Of a DNA stretch of 64,000 bases, positions 1-8,253 are shown one piece after another (within the stretch, counting starts at the first letter, position 1; every line of letters starts with the position of its first letter). The stretch is taken from contig CAVONS010000011.1 of the NCBI GenBank assembly GCA_963697345.1, forward strand, positions 1-64,000, given 5' to 3'. Source of the stretch: Prado023 sp963697345. Lineage in GTDB: Bacteria; Actinomycetota; Actinomycetes; S36-B12; CAIYMF01. A program made the translations under genes and the position numbers. Below the pieces are notes generated by a model, which was not told where the DNA came from, did not search any database, and worked only from the letters and a program-made list of their open reading frames with translations.

Positions 1-1210
1 CACCTGCGGCCCAGTCGGCGATGTGATGGGTCTGACAGGCCTCTGCTGGGATACCGCAGCCCGGAATGATGCAGCCGCGGTCCCGCGCGGCCAGTGCGCG
101 CCGCTGCGCGGCCGTCGCGGTCCTTTCAGTCCGCCCGACCAGCAGCGGCTGTCTTGTTCCGAGAAGGGCTGCGGCCAGCGCAGCGATGCGAGTCCCCGAC
201 GAGGTGGTCCCGCCGGACGAGCCCGACGACTCCGGCGCCGGGCTCGGGCATCCGGCGGGTTCCATGACAACCGGGGTCACCAACGCGTCGCAGGAGGTGA
301 AGCTCCGTTCGGCCTCGGTGAGCGTGTGCCCGCGGGATGTCGTCCAGACCTCGTCAGCACCGGCGCGATCGAGGGTGACCGTCAGGGATACCGGCAGACC
401 GCCTCGGCTGGGGAGCCGGCCGGTGGTGTGCGCGGCATTCACGAGAGCCACGAGCCCGTCGGCGCGACGTGCAGCTGCCGGCACGTGATCCGCCTCGCTG
501 CGCAGCCTCTCGGCGAAAGCATCGATGGCCGCCATCACGACCTCCCCCTCGACCCGGGGCAGGCTCCCGCTCAGGAGCACCGAGTCCGACGTCAGGGCGA
601 AGGACAGCGAACGGGACTCATGGGCAGCAGCCTCTTCCGGTGCTGGATCCTTGGGAGGGTGCAGGACCCGGATCACCCGGCCGACGAAGGCGGCCACGGC
701 CTGCGGGGAGAGCTGCCCCCACAGGGGGCTGAGCTGCTCCACAACAGCAGCCATCTCCTCGGCAGAGAGGCGATCATCGACCCGGGCGAGGGCGTCCACG
801 TGCTCACTGGTGATCAGTCCCGCCGCCCAGAACTCGCCCACGCCCGGATGCGCCTCGACGAAGGATCCCGCACGAGCCAGCCTCCTGGCCCACGCAGCAG
901 ACCACCCCCGGGCGAGGGCCATGGCCCCGTCGCCCACGAGTGGGAGGCTGCCGGCACGGGCTGCCGCAGCCATCCTCCGAGCACACTCGTACTCCACCTG
1001 GGCGACCAAGGAGCACAGGACCTCGACATCGGCCGGTGGTCTGTCCCCGGCGACCAGGCCCATCGGTGGGAGCTCGGACCGCACCATCTCTGCCACGTGC
1101 TCGTGTGCCCGGACGACGGCCCCCGACGCATCGACCAGCGCTGCTGCGGCACGCTGATCGATCGCCGCCACTGGCTCATCCGTGCCCACGGTCCCCAAGC
1201 AGTCCCCCAT
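1..1210 (-). CDS. DUF222 / HNH endonuclease domain protein (3' end cut by window)
   Basis: Reading the minus strand from the ATG at 1210 gives an unbroken frame of about 403 residues to the window edge. The body matches the DUF222 (13E12-repeat) family: a helical Ala/Arg-rich region with IDQRAAAALVDA near the start and RSLSFALTSDSVLLSG in the middle. It reaches the beginning of an HNH domain, with ARDRGCIIPGCGIPAEACQ followed by THHIADW at the edge. The first HNH cysteines and histidines are present and the rest lies outside. Family members are putative DNA nucleases, and several mycobacterial relatives are DNA-damage inducible. No Shine-Dalgarno sits before the ATG because an SOS box occupies that space; a GTG at about residue 8 is an alternative start. 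It is separated from the glycosyltransferase upstream by about 90 bases. Confidence 0.8.
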   Translation of the reverse strand, partial: MGDCLGTVGTDEPVAAIDQRAAAALVDASGAVVRAHEHVAEMVRSELPPMGLVAGDRPPADVEVLCSLVAQVEYECARRMAAAARAGSLPLVGDGAMALARGWSAAWARRLARAGSFVEAHPGVGEFWAAGLITSEHVDALARVDDRLSAEEMAAVVEQLSPLWGQLSPQAVAAFVGRVIRVLHPPKDPAPEEAAAHESRSLSFALTSDSVLLSGSLPRVEGEVVMAAIDAFAERLRSEADHVPAAARRADGLVALVNAAHTTGRLPSRGGLPVSLTVTLDRAGADEVWTTSRGHTLTEAERSFTSCDALVTPVVMEPAGCPSPAPESSGSSGGTTSSGTRIAALAAALLGTRQPLLVGRTERTATAAQRRALAARDRGCIIPGCGIPAEACQTHHIADWAAG

Positions 1211-1211
1211 C

Positions 1212-1256
1212 TCGAACGTCTGTTCGAATTCTATCCGGCGGGGCTGACCCAGCGAA
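1212..1256 (-). promoter_or_regulatory. Promoter with LexA (SOS) box for the DUF222/HNH gene
   Basis: Bases 1212-1227 read TCGAAC-GTCT-GTTCGA, a perfect inverted repeat matching the actinobacterial/Bacillus SOS box (core GAAC-N4-GTTC). On the minus strand a -10 box TAGAAT (1233-1228) abuts it, with a weak -35 TTCGCT (1256-1251) at 17-base spacing. The box would cover the transcription start, and LexA there would block initiation. The start codon lies one base beyond the box. LexA control is inferred. Confidence 0.75.
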
Positions 1257-1302
1257 GGGGCAAGAAGCAGATCTGTGGACAGGTCGAGGCGCGGAACCCA
1301 GC

Positions 1303-2178
1303 TCACACGACGGGGGGGCGGCCTGCCTTGGCCATCGCCCAGACGGTCGACCAGTGCATCGGCCGCCGGTCCCCGGGATCCATCCGCCAGCCCTCACGGA
1401 AGCCCTCGAACCACGCTCGCCGCGCCCCCGCATCGCGCACGCGTGCGGTCGTGATCAACGCCCAGCTGCCCGTGTAGACCGGCCGCAGTACCGCCGGCAG
1501 GTTCCGCCGGGCCAGCAGGACGCGGTTCCGGGCGTTCATGTGCCAGAACTCCGCATGCCGCCGCGGGTCGATGACCGGATGGTGGATGTCGATGTCCCCG
1601 GCGTACCAGGGGACGAATCCAGCGTCCCAGACCCGCCAGCACAGCTCGATCCCCTCGTGGGCGTAGAAGAACGGTGCCGGCCAGCCACCGACCTGCTCGA
1701 ACAGCTCACGCCGGATGGCCACCGCGCCCTCCCACAGCGACGTCGCCGGGCTGGGTTCAGCGGGGTCTCCGGTCCGCAGCCGCGGCACCCAACGGCCCGG
1801 CGCCGGCCGACCGTCGGGATCCAGCACTCGCGGCTGGATCAACCCCACCTCCGGGCGCTCCCGGAACAGTGCTGCGAAACGAGCAAGGGTGTCGACTCGG
1901 TCGAGCGATGCATCGTCGTCGAGGAAGAAGAGCAGGTCGCCGCTGACCTGCGGCACCCCCGCGTTGCGTCCAGCCGGGATGCCGACATTCTCGGGCAGGG
2001 CGTGACCACGGACCCCGTTCGGCAGGCCGTCAGGCACCCAGCCGTTGCCCACCACGACGATGTCTGTCGTCACACCCTCCTGGGCCAGCACGGACTCGAG
2101 CCCACGACGCAGATCCTCCGGTCGCTGGCCCATGGTCAGGACGACGACGCCGAAATGTGGCACGTCCTGATGGTTCAC
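1303..2178 (-). CDS. Family 2 glycosyltransferase
   Basis: A 291-residue GT-A fold (GT2) protein. The N-terminus has the beta-strand VVVLTMG, followed by the nucleotide-binding segment and an acidic FFLDDDAS motif (residues 85-91) that would bind the metal and sugar nucleotide. A later FYAHEGIELCWRVWDAG segment matches the ED-type acceptor region. No membrane anchor is apparent. It is the last gene of a four-gene operon: its GTG start overlaps the stop of the CDP-alcohol phosphotransferase gene in a GTGA. The context suggests it adds sugars to an envelope glycolipid or polymer. The donor and acceptor cannot be told from the sequence. Confidence 0.85.
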   Translation of the reverse strand: MNHQDVPHFGVVVLTMGQRPEDLRRGLESVLAQEGVTTDIVVVGNGWVPDGLPNGVRGHALPENVGIPAGRNAGVPQVSGDLLFFLDDDASLDRVDTLARFAALFRERPEVGLIQPRVLDPDGRPAPGRWVPRLRTGDPAEPSPATSLWEGAVAIRRELFEQVGGWPAPFFYAHEGIELCWRVWDAGFVPWYAGDIDIHHPVIDPRRHAEFWHMNARNRVLLARRNLPAVLRPVYTGSWALITTARVRDAGARRAWFEGFREGWRMDPGDRRPMHWSTVWAMAKAGRPPVV

Positions 2179-3014
2179 GCTGGGCTCCGCAACTTGGTCG
2201 AGGACAGGATCGCCAGGAGGTGGCCCACCACGGTGATCGCGGCCAGCAGGAGCATCGCCAGGACGAGGAACCGGGTCACTTCCAGCCCGCCCAGTGCAGC
2301 GTCACCCAGGGCTGCGAGGAACGCGAGGATCGTCATCTCCACGGAGTGGAAGATCCGGTTGAACGGGAAGTAGCGCACCAGTCCGCGGACCCGGGCCAGC
2401 CCCGAGCGCGTGGGGGTTCCCACACCGGCCGCATCCTCCAGACGCGGCAGTCCGGAGAAGGCCCGGGACACGTGGACCATGTCATTCAGGGCCTTGTTGA
2501 ACATGACCAGCAGGGCAAGGATCGCGCCCGCGTAGGCGTACCCGGTGGGTGCAGTCAACGAGAAGTCGGATCCTGCGGCCCGGATCCCCAGACACACCGG
2601 GATCACTGACTCAGCCGTGTAGTGCCCAACCTTGTCCAGGAAGGTCCCCGCCGGAGAGAACGTGCCCCGCCACCGGGCGACCTCCCCGTCGCTGCAGTCC
2701 CAGAGCATCTGCATCTGGCCCAGGAAGAGCGCCAGGACGGCCCCAGGGATCCCCGGGATCAGCAGGGAGAGCCCGGCCGCGGCGCCGGTGGCGATCATGA
2801 ACCACGTGACGGTGTTCGCCGAGACGCCGGTGGGCAGCAGGGCTCGGGTCAGGTACGGCGAGATGCGGCGGAGATAGACATCTGCGACCCAGTGCTCGGA
2901 GTTCTTCCGGCCCCGGACGGCCGGGGGCTGGGTGACGGTGCGGAGCTGGGCGATCGTCGGTCGATCCGGGCGGTCAGCGAGATGCCCGGTCGGGTCGCCA
3001 GCGTCGTCAGGCAT
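2175..3014 (-). CDS. CDP-alcohol phosphatidyltransferase family membrane protein (variant catalytic site)
   Basis: A 279-residue protein with about six hydrophobic segments from residue 60 onward. The CDP-OH-P signature starts at D106 (DCSDGEVAR), with G123 and D127 correctly spaced. The last position of the D-x2-DG-x2-AR-x8-G-x3-D-x3-D motif is His131, not Asp (LDKVGHY). That last Asp is the proposed general base in characterised enzymes, so the chemistry or substrate may differ. The family transfers a phospho-alcohol between CDP and an acceptor alcohol at the membrane. The gene overlaps its upstream neighbour by 8 bases and the downstream glycosyltransferase by 4, so the products probably work in one pathway. 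The substrate is unknown. Confidence 0.85.
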   Translation of the reverse strand: MPDDAGDPTGHLADRPDRPTIAQLRTVTQPPAVRGRKNSEHWVADVYLRRISPYLTRALLPTGVSANTVTWFMIATGAAAGLSLLIPGIPGAVLALFLGQMQMLWDCSDGEVARWRGTFSPAGTFLDKVGHYTAESVIPVCLGIRAAGSDFSLTAPTGYAYAGAILALLVMFNKALNDMVHVSRAFSGLPRLEDAAGVGTPTRSGLARVRGLVRYFPFNRIFHSVEMTILAFLAALGDAALGGLEVTRFLVLAMLLLAAITVVGHLLAILSSTKLRSPA

Positions 3015-4833
3015 GGGTCACATCCTCGCCTGTCATGGACCGGATCCACTGCACGGACGCGACCACCACGAACAGGATCCCGAGCAGCAGGCTCCCCCAG
3101 CCCAGGAGACCAGTCAGGGCGGCCATGCCGATCGCCGAGGCCAGGAGGACCAGGACCGTGCGCCCGTCCCACCCGAGGCCGGCCATCACGAGCCACCGTG
3201 GTGGCGCCGAGCCGCCCAGCGACCGGTAGAGGGTGTCGTAGTGATGGAACACCACCACGAAGACCCAGGCGAACAGCCAGGCGCCCTCATCCGGGACGAC
3301 GAGGGCGGCGGCCGACCAGACCGCGCCGAGCTCGATCACACGCATCCCTGCGGGCCAGACCCAGCCGAACGCATGCGCCAGCGGCTCGTGCGGCGCCGCG
3401 AGCCGGTCCCACAACGGCTGGCCGATCGGCCCGAGGTCCAGCTGGGGTTCGAGCAGCCACGCCCCGCTGCGATCCGCCGGATGGGTCCAGCCCCGTGCGC
3501 GCAGGAAGCGCCCGACGGTGGTGTACGCCAGTGCCACGAGCCCCAGCAGGAGCATGAGGAGCAGCGTGCCCCGAGCCCCCAGGGTCACGGCCCCCACCGA
3601 CAGGACGAGCCAGCGCTCCCCGATCGGCATGTGCAGCACCTTCTTGGCCCACCGCACCCGGCTGGAGCGGTTGAGCTGGGCGGACAGCTCGAGGGTGGCC
3701 CCGGTCCCAGCCGCACCGCCGTCATCCGGGTCCTCGAACGGACGCGCCGGCACCCATGCCTCGCGGATGCGCTGAACACGTGAGAAGTCGTAGTCGCCCA
3801 CGTGGCGGACTGTCTGCATGATCATGACCAGGGCCGCGAGCAACCAGATGTCAGCGCCAGACCTCGCCGCGCCCGCGGCCAGCCCGGCATAGGCCGCGTA
3901 CTCCTTGACGCGGTCGGTGGAGGCGTCGATCCACGCCCCGAGGTCGGAGAACGAGCGCGTGAACCGCGCCACCTCGCCGTCCACGCAGTCGATGATCAGC
4001 GATGCCTGCATGAGCAGGGCACCGGCCAGAAGCGCGGGCCATGAGCCGACGCCGAAGCACAGCGCGGCGGAGAGCCCCACCGCCAGGGAGAGCAGCGAGA
4101 TCTGATTGGGCGTGAGCCCCAGGCGCAGGGCCAGCCCAGTGACCGGCTTCGAGGCCCGCCTGAGCACGAAGGTCGAGTAGAAGCCGTCATCAGGGCGGTT
4201 CGCCCGCTCCAGCAGGACCCGCGCCTCGTCGATTGCGTCGAGGTCCGCCTGCACGGTGCCGCGCCGCTCGGCGCTGCCCCCGCGCAGGACCGGGCCCACG
4301 GCCATCACGGCCCCCACCGGGACCTGGCCGCGGACGAGGCTGACGAGGGCGAGGTCCAGCGCGTCGACCTGCCAACCGAGCCGGCGCACGAGCCCAGCGG
4401 CATCACCGAGCACCCGGCGCGCAGCCGGGACGTCCCGGGCATCGATCACCAACGCACCCACGGACTGAGCGCTGGGCGTGGTGACCGCGTGCTGCGCTGA
4501 CCCGGCACTGGCGATCCGCTTCTGCGTGACCCGCACCGGGACACCTGCGTCGTGCCCGTCGGGGAGGCCGCCTGGCGGCCATGGCTCGAGCAACGCTGCC
4601 GAGCGCACCGCCGGATCGTCCACCAGCTGGCCCAGCGACGCATCCGCCACGATCAGGTCGGCGTCCACCAGCATGGTCCGGCCGACCAACCCGTCAGCCA
4701 TGGCGCCCAGCCGGTCTGCCGCCGGCCCCGGCTCGAGCACGAGGATGTCGATCACGCCGAGCCGCTCCAGCCGCTGCACCGTGGCGCTGACGGCATCCGG
4801 GCCCGCGGGCCCCCGGAGGATGAGCGCCCTCAC
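3007..4833 (-). CDS. CDP-alcohol phosphatidyltransferase with N-terminal nucleotidyltransferase-like region and C-terminal DUF5941-like domain
   Basis: A 608-residue multidomain protein. Residues 1-200 begin MRALILRGP and contain TMLVDADLIVAD, which resembles a degenerate sugar-nucleotidyltransferase fold. Residues 230-400 form the membrane CDP-alcohol phosphotransferase domain with a complete signature (DCVDGEVAR at 282-290, then G299, D303 and D307). The C-terminal third has several hydrophobic stretches and resembles DUF5941, a region I recall from Streptomyces proteins of this layout. Having nucleotidyltransferase-like and phosphotransferase parts in one chain suggests it activates and then transfers a polyol or inositol-like alcohol, but that is inference. 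The GTG start at 4833 overlaps the stop of the upstream glycosyltransferase (GTGA). Confidence 0.75.
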   Translation of the reverse strand: MRALILRGPAGPDAVSATVQRLERLGVIDILVLEPGPAADRLGAMADGLVGRTMLVDADLIVADASLGQLVDDPAVRSAALLEPWPPGGLPDGHDAGVPVRVTQKRIASAGSAQHAVTTPSAQSVGALVIDARDVPAARRVLGDAAGLVRRLGWQVDALDLALVSLVRGQVPVGAVMAVGPVLRGGSAERRGTVQADLDAIDEARVLLERANRPDDGFYSTFVLRRASKPVTGLALRLGLTPNQISLLSLAVGLSAALCFGVGSWPALLAGALLMQASLIIDCVDGEVARFTRSFSDLGAWIDASTDRVKEYAAYAGLAAGAARSGADIWLLAALVMIMQTVRHVGDYDFSRVQRIREAWVPARPFEDPDDGGAAGTGATLELSAQLNRSSRVRWAKKVLHMPIGERWLVLSVGAVTLGARGTLLLMLLLGLVALAYTTVGRFLRARGWTHPADRSGAWLLEPQLDLGPIGQPLWDRLAAPHEPLAHAFGWVWPAGMRVIELGAVWSAAALVVPDEGAWLFAWVFVVVFHHYDTLYRSLGGSAPPRWLVMAGLGWDGRTVLVLLASAIGMAALTGLLGWGSLLLGILFVVVASVQWIRSMTGEDVTHA

Positions 4834-5863
4834 GCCTCAGGCTCGCGCAGTCCGGGTGGGGACGTCAGGAACCCTGTGCCCCAGGCGCCGTGCATGGTGG
4901 CGTAGACCAGGGGCAGCCGGGCCTGGGCGGCCGGGGGCAGGCCACGGCCGGTCAGTGCCGCGCCCGCCGAGATCAGGGCCAGGTAGCCCACCGGTGCCAG
5001 CCAGCCGAGCTTGAGCACGCGTGGTCCCACAGTGGAACCGACGAGTCCCGCGGCGGTGCCTGCCGCGACGCCGACCACGGCCGCTGGAGGTGCGAAGTAG
5101 CGCAGTGCCGAGGCTCGCGATGCCGTCTCCGGGTGCCGGCGCATGACCTCACGGCGCCACCGGCCGTAGTGGAAGTACTGCGTGCCCAGCGACGAGGCGT
5201 CCGGACGTGGCCGGTAGCTGACCACGAGGTCCGGGTTGAACCAGACCAGGCCACCGACCGCCCGGATCCGGTGGTTCATCTCCCAGTCCTGAGCGCGCAG
5301 GAACGTCTCGTCGTACCCGCCGACCCTCTCGAGCACCGTCTTGCGGAAGCATCCCAGGTAGACGGTCTCGGCCTCACCCTCGCCGCCGCCGACGTGGAAG
5401 GGCGCAGCCCCGACTCCCAGCGGGGTCGTCATGGCTCGTGCCACCGCCTGCTCGAACGGGGTCTCCCCCTCGGCCTGCATGACACCACCCACGTTGTCCG
5501 CACCCGGTGCGCGCCAGGGTCTCCACGGCGGTCGAGATGTAGTCCATCGGGCAGGATCGCGTGCCCGTCGACCCGGATGACGACGTCGTGACGGGAAGCA
5601 GCGATCGCCGCATTCAGGGCCGACGGGGTCCGCCCACTGGGATTGGGCACCAGGACGATCCGGTCGTCGATCGCCTGCAGCCGGCGGGCGACCTCATCGG
5701 TCCGATCACTGGACGGGCCCAGCGCAAGGACGATCTCCAGGGGCCCCGCCCAGTCCTGGGTGAGGATGCCGGTCACCGCGTGACTCAGGTGCCGCTCCTC
5801 ATTGAGCACCGGCATGATCACGGAGACGCCATCCGGCCAGGCTGAGGCAGCGGGTTCGGCCAT
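4830..5863 (-). CDS. Family 2 glycosyltransferase (ExoA-like), interrupted by two apparent 1-base insertions
   Basis: First gene of the envelope operon. From ATG 5863 the frame gives DGVSVIMPVLNEERHLSHAV and later VVIRVDGHAILP, a typical GT2 start. The sequence then continues in a second frame (DYISTAVETLARTG) and a third (GGVMQAEGETPFEQAV, then RAQDWEMNHRIRAVGG). Removing one base near 5545 and one near 5502 joins all three into a 343-residue protein with the acceptor motif in place and C-terminal membrane segments. Because the protein is so well preserved across both breaks, sequence error is more likely than decay. The start is supported by a leaderless-type promoter directly upstream. Confidence 0.75.
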
Positions 5864-5876
5864 GGCCGCGACGCTA
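5864..5876 (-). promoter_or_regulatory. Leaderless-type -10 box for the envelope glycosyltransferase operon
   Basis: On the minus strand TAGCGT (5876-5871) is followed by 7 bases and then the ATG at 5863, with no ribosome-binding site. This is the same arrangement as at about ten other starts in the window. It fixes the operon's first start codon. Confidence 0.5.
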
Positions 5877-5955
5877 TCGGAGCAGCGGGCCAGAGGCGAG
5901 GGCCGGGCCCCGTGGCGCGGGACTGGTGGCGCGACGTTCCGGGGCACCGCGGGGG

Positions 5956-5996
5956 TTGCGCAGTACATCACCAGGCGCTACTCTGCAGCACAGAGT
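5956..5996 (+). promoter_or_regulatory. Candidate promoter with 17-bp inverted-repeat operator for the membrane protein/regulator pair
   Basis: TTGCGC (5956-5961), 17 bases, then TACTCT (5979-5984) form a reasonable sigma-70 promoter. ACTCTG-CAGCA-CAGAGT (5980-5996) is a perfect 6-base inverted repeat overlapping the -10 box. It is well placed to be the operator of the winged-helix regulator encoded second in this operon. A GGAGG ribosome site precedes the ATG at 6040. Confidence 0.45.
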
Positions 5997-6039
5997 CAAT
6001 CTGCTCAATGGAGTTATCTGCGCAACGGAGGCGCCGACG

Positions 6040-6606
6040 ATGAGCAACCTTTCACTTGCGGAGATCGACGCGCTGCGAGCCCGCGCCAGGCAGGACTCGA
6101 AGACCGAGGCGGTCGTACTCATCGCCGTGGGCATTGTCGCGACAGTCGGACAGGTCCTCGGCCTGGCGTCCGGCTCCGCGGTCGGCTGGTCATCAGCCTG
6201 GTACTGGCTGGCGACGCCATTGGCGTTCGCAGCCTGCTGGGTGGCCCTGCGGCGGCATCGTCGGGCAACCGGGGTGGGCACTCCGACGGCCACCGTGGGC
6301 AGGCTGACGGCGGCTCTGATCCTTCTGGCCCTCCTGATTCCCTTCGCGTTCTTCCTGTTCGGCCCGTTCCTGACGCTGATGGGCGGAGTCCTCCTGATCG
6401 GCGTGAGCATCCGCAGCCGCCTGATGATCATCTGGGGTTGCGTGGCCGGCGCCCTCGGCACCTTGGCCAGCCTGTACTTCTTCGGCAACCGATCGGGCGA
6501 CCTCGGCCACTGGACGCCGTGGCTCGACGACCTCGTCGGGCTCGCAGTCGCCCTGGTCACCCTGGTCCTGGGGGTCCTCGCTGCCAGGCGCTCCGGGCGG
6601 CCATGA
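6040..6606 (+). CDS. Polytopic membrane protein of unknown function
   Basis: A 188-residue protein. After an N-terminal polar helix (MSNLSLAEIDALRARARQD) there are about five or six membrane segments, including VLIAVGIVATVGQVLGLAS, a WYWLATPLAFAACWVAL region, a TAALILLALLIPFAFFLF region and a final VALVTLVLGVLAA. A GGAGG ribosome site lies upstream. The stop overlaps the start of a small winged-helix regulator (ATGA), an arrangement common for membrane-protein/regulator pairs in Actinobacteria where the regulator controls the pair. I do not recognise a transport or enzymatic motif. Confidence 0.75.
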   Translation: MSNLSLAEIDALRARARQDSKTEAVVLIAVGIVATVGQVLGLASGSAVGWSSAWYWLATPLAFAACWVALRRHRRATGVGTPTATVGRLTAALILLALLIPFAFFLFGPFLTLMGGVLLIGVSIRSRLMIIWGCVAGALGTLASLYFFGNRSGDLGHWTPWLDDLVGLAVALVTLVLGVLAARRSGRP

Positions 6607-6881
6607 CCGAGCACCCGAGCGCCGAACTCGACGACGTCATCCACCAGCGGGTCCGGCTCGGCGTCCTGAGCATCCTCGCCCAGACCCGCGAGGCGGACTT
6701 CACCTACCTGCGCGACACCCTCGGGGTCACCGACGGCAACCTGGGCCGCCACCTCGACGTGCTCAATCGAGGCTGGGTACGTCGGGCTGAACAGGACCTT
6801 CGAGGGACGCCGCCCGCGCACGTGGGTGACGATCACGCCGAAGGGACGACGCGCACTCGCTCGGGCACGTGCGCACCCTGA
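6603..6881 (+). CDS. Winged-helix transcriptional regulator (ArsR/MarR-like, HTH_34 type), disrupted by apparent insertions
   Basis: The N-terminal half is clear: DDVIHQRVRLGVLSILAQ, then FTYLRDTLGVTDGNLGRHLDVL, the recognition-helix region of the small winged-helix family that includes HTH_34. As sequenced the frame then goes off-family and stops at 6881. Removing one base near 6768 restores EAGYVGLNRTFEGRRPRTW and ITPKGRRALAR, and removing another near 6866 restores HVRTLRAMLPEMAEDRS. That completes the wing and C-terminal helix. The true end is uncertain: the restored frame stays open to 7036, into the convergent acyl-CoA dehydrogenase, unless there is a third indel. It probably represses its own operon through the inverted repeat at 5980-5996. 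Confidence 0.7.
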   Translation: MTEHPSAELDDVIHQRVRLGVLSILAQTREADFTYLRDTLGVTDGNLGRHLDVLNRGWVRRAEQDLRGTPPAHVGDDHAEGTTRTRSGTCAP

Positions 6882-6968
6882 GGGCGATGCTGCCGGAGAT
6901 GGCCGAAGACCGGTCCCGACCCGCACCCGGCCAGGACCGACGGGTGACGGGTCGACGGCGGGAGGTCC

Positions 6969-8136
6969 CTACTTCAGGAGCTGACGGGCCATCACCATGC
7001 GCTGGATCTGGTTGGTCCCCTCGTAGATCTGGGTGATCTTGGCATCGCGCATGTAGCGCTCCACCGGGTTGTCGCGCACGTAGCCGGCGCCACCGAACAC
7101 CTGGACGGCGTCGGTGGTCACCTCCATGGCGATGTCGGAGGCGTAGCACTTGGCCGCGGCGCCGAAGAACGTCAGGTCTGAGGCGCCCCGCTCGCTGCGT
7201 GCGGCCGCGGCGTAGGTCAGGCGCCCGCGCGGCCTCCACCTTCATCGCCATGTCGGCCAGGAGGAACTGCACACCCTGGAACGACCCGATGCTCTTGCCG
7301 AACTGCTTGCGGTCCTTGGCGTAGGCCACCGCGGCATCCAGCGCGCCCTGGGCGATACCCAGTGCCTGCGCACCGATCGTCACGCGGGTGTGGTCCAGGG
7401 TCTTCATCGCAGTGGCGAACCCGGTCCCGGGCTCCCCGACGATCCGATCCGCCGGGATCCAGCAGTTGTCGAACAGGATCTCGCGGGTCGGCGAGCCATG
7501 GATGCCGAGCTTGCGCTCGGGCGTGCCCAGGGCGAACCCCGGGTCGTCGGCGTGGACCACGAACGCCGAGATGCCGGCCGGGCCCACGCCCTGCTCGGTC
7601 ACGGCCATGACGGTGTAGTACTTGGAGATCCCCGCGTTGGTGATCCACGACTTCTGGCCGTTCAGCACCCAGCCGCCGTCCCCGGCCACGGCGCGGCAGG
7701 TCATGGACCCGGCGTCCGAGCCCGCCTCGCGCTCGCTGAGGGCATAGGAGAACATCGCCTCGCCGCTGGCGACCTGGGGCAGGTAGCGACCGAGGAGCTC
7801 ATCGGAGGCCCCGACGATCAGGGGCATCGTGCCCAGCTTGTTCACCGCGGGGATCAACGAGCTCGACGTGCAGACGCGGGCGACCTCCTCGATGACCAGG
7901 CAGGCAGCCAGGGCGTCGCCGCCCTGCCCGCCGAACTTCTCCGGGATGTGGATCGCGTGGAAGTCGTTGGCCCGCAGGGCCTCGTAGACGTCCCACGGGA
8001 ACTCGCCGGTCTCGTCGATCTCCGCGGCACGCGGGGCGATCTTGTCCTCGGCCAGCTCGCGGACCGCCGCCCGGAGCATCTCGTGCTCCTCTGGAAGGGT
8101 GAAGGCGTCGAAGTCGGGGTTCGGGGTGAGTGCCAT
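6969..8136 (-). CDS. Acyl-CoA dehydrogenase, with one apparent 1-base insertion
   Basis: From ATG 8136 the protein reads as a classic FAD acyl-CoA dehydrogenase (FALSEREAGSDAGSM-type flavin/substrate region, SWITNAG, LDHTRVTIGAQALGIAQGAL). At about 7221 the frame breaks after MKVEAARA. Deleting one C restores LTYAAAARSERGASDLTFFG, AMEVTTDAVQVFGG and finally the conserved RDAKITQIYEGTNQIQRMV, ending at TAG 6969. The catalytic glutamate is in that YEGTNQ motif. Restored length is 388 residues, normal for the family. It oxidises a short or branched acyl-CoA to the enoyl-CoA; the chain length is not deducible. It lies next to purEK and UDP-glucose dehydrogenase with its own promoter. Confidence 0.88.
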
Positions 8137-8149
8137 GACAGACAGGCTA
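8137..8149 (-). promoter_or_regulatory. Leaderless-type -10 box for acyl-CoA dehydrogenase
   Basis: TAGCCT (8149-8144) on the minus strand, then 7 bases, then ATG 8136, with no ribosome-binding site. It is divergent from the similar box of the UDP-glucose dehydrogenase gene. Confidence 0.5.
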
Positions 8150-8241
8150 CGCGCGGCTCAGGCCGTCAGCGCCGGGCGGGCCCGGGCGTCGGCACGTGGC
8201 ATCGACGGTGACACGCGGGCAGGGCACCGTCGGCGCCGGCC

Positions 8242-8253
8242 TAGGCTGCGCGC
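8242..8253 (+). promoter_or_regulatory. Leaderless-type -10 box for UDP-glucose dehydrogenase
   Basis: TAGGCT (8242-8247) followed by 6 bases and ATG 8254. No Shine-Dalgarno is present. Confidence 0.5.

Noticed and set aside
23..1477. A 484-codon plus-strand open frame
   Set aside because: It is the antisense shadow of the DUF222/HNH gene, which has clear family motifs on the minus strand.
6603..7036. Regulator reading through to 7036 over the dehydrogenase gene
   Set aside because: That end depends on restored frames and would overlap a convergent conserved gene by about 68 bases; a further indel is likely, so the end is left open.
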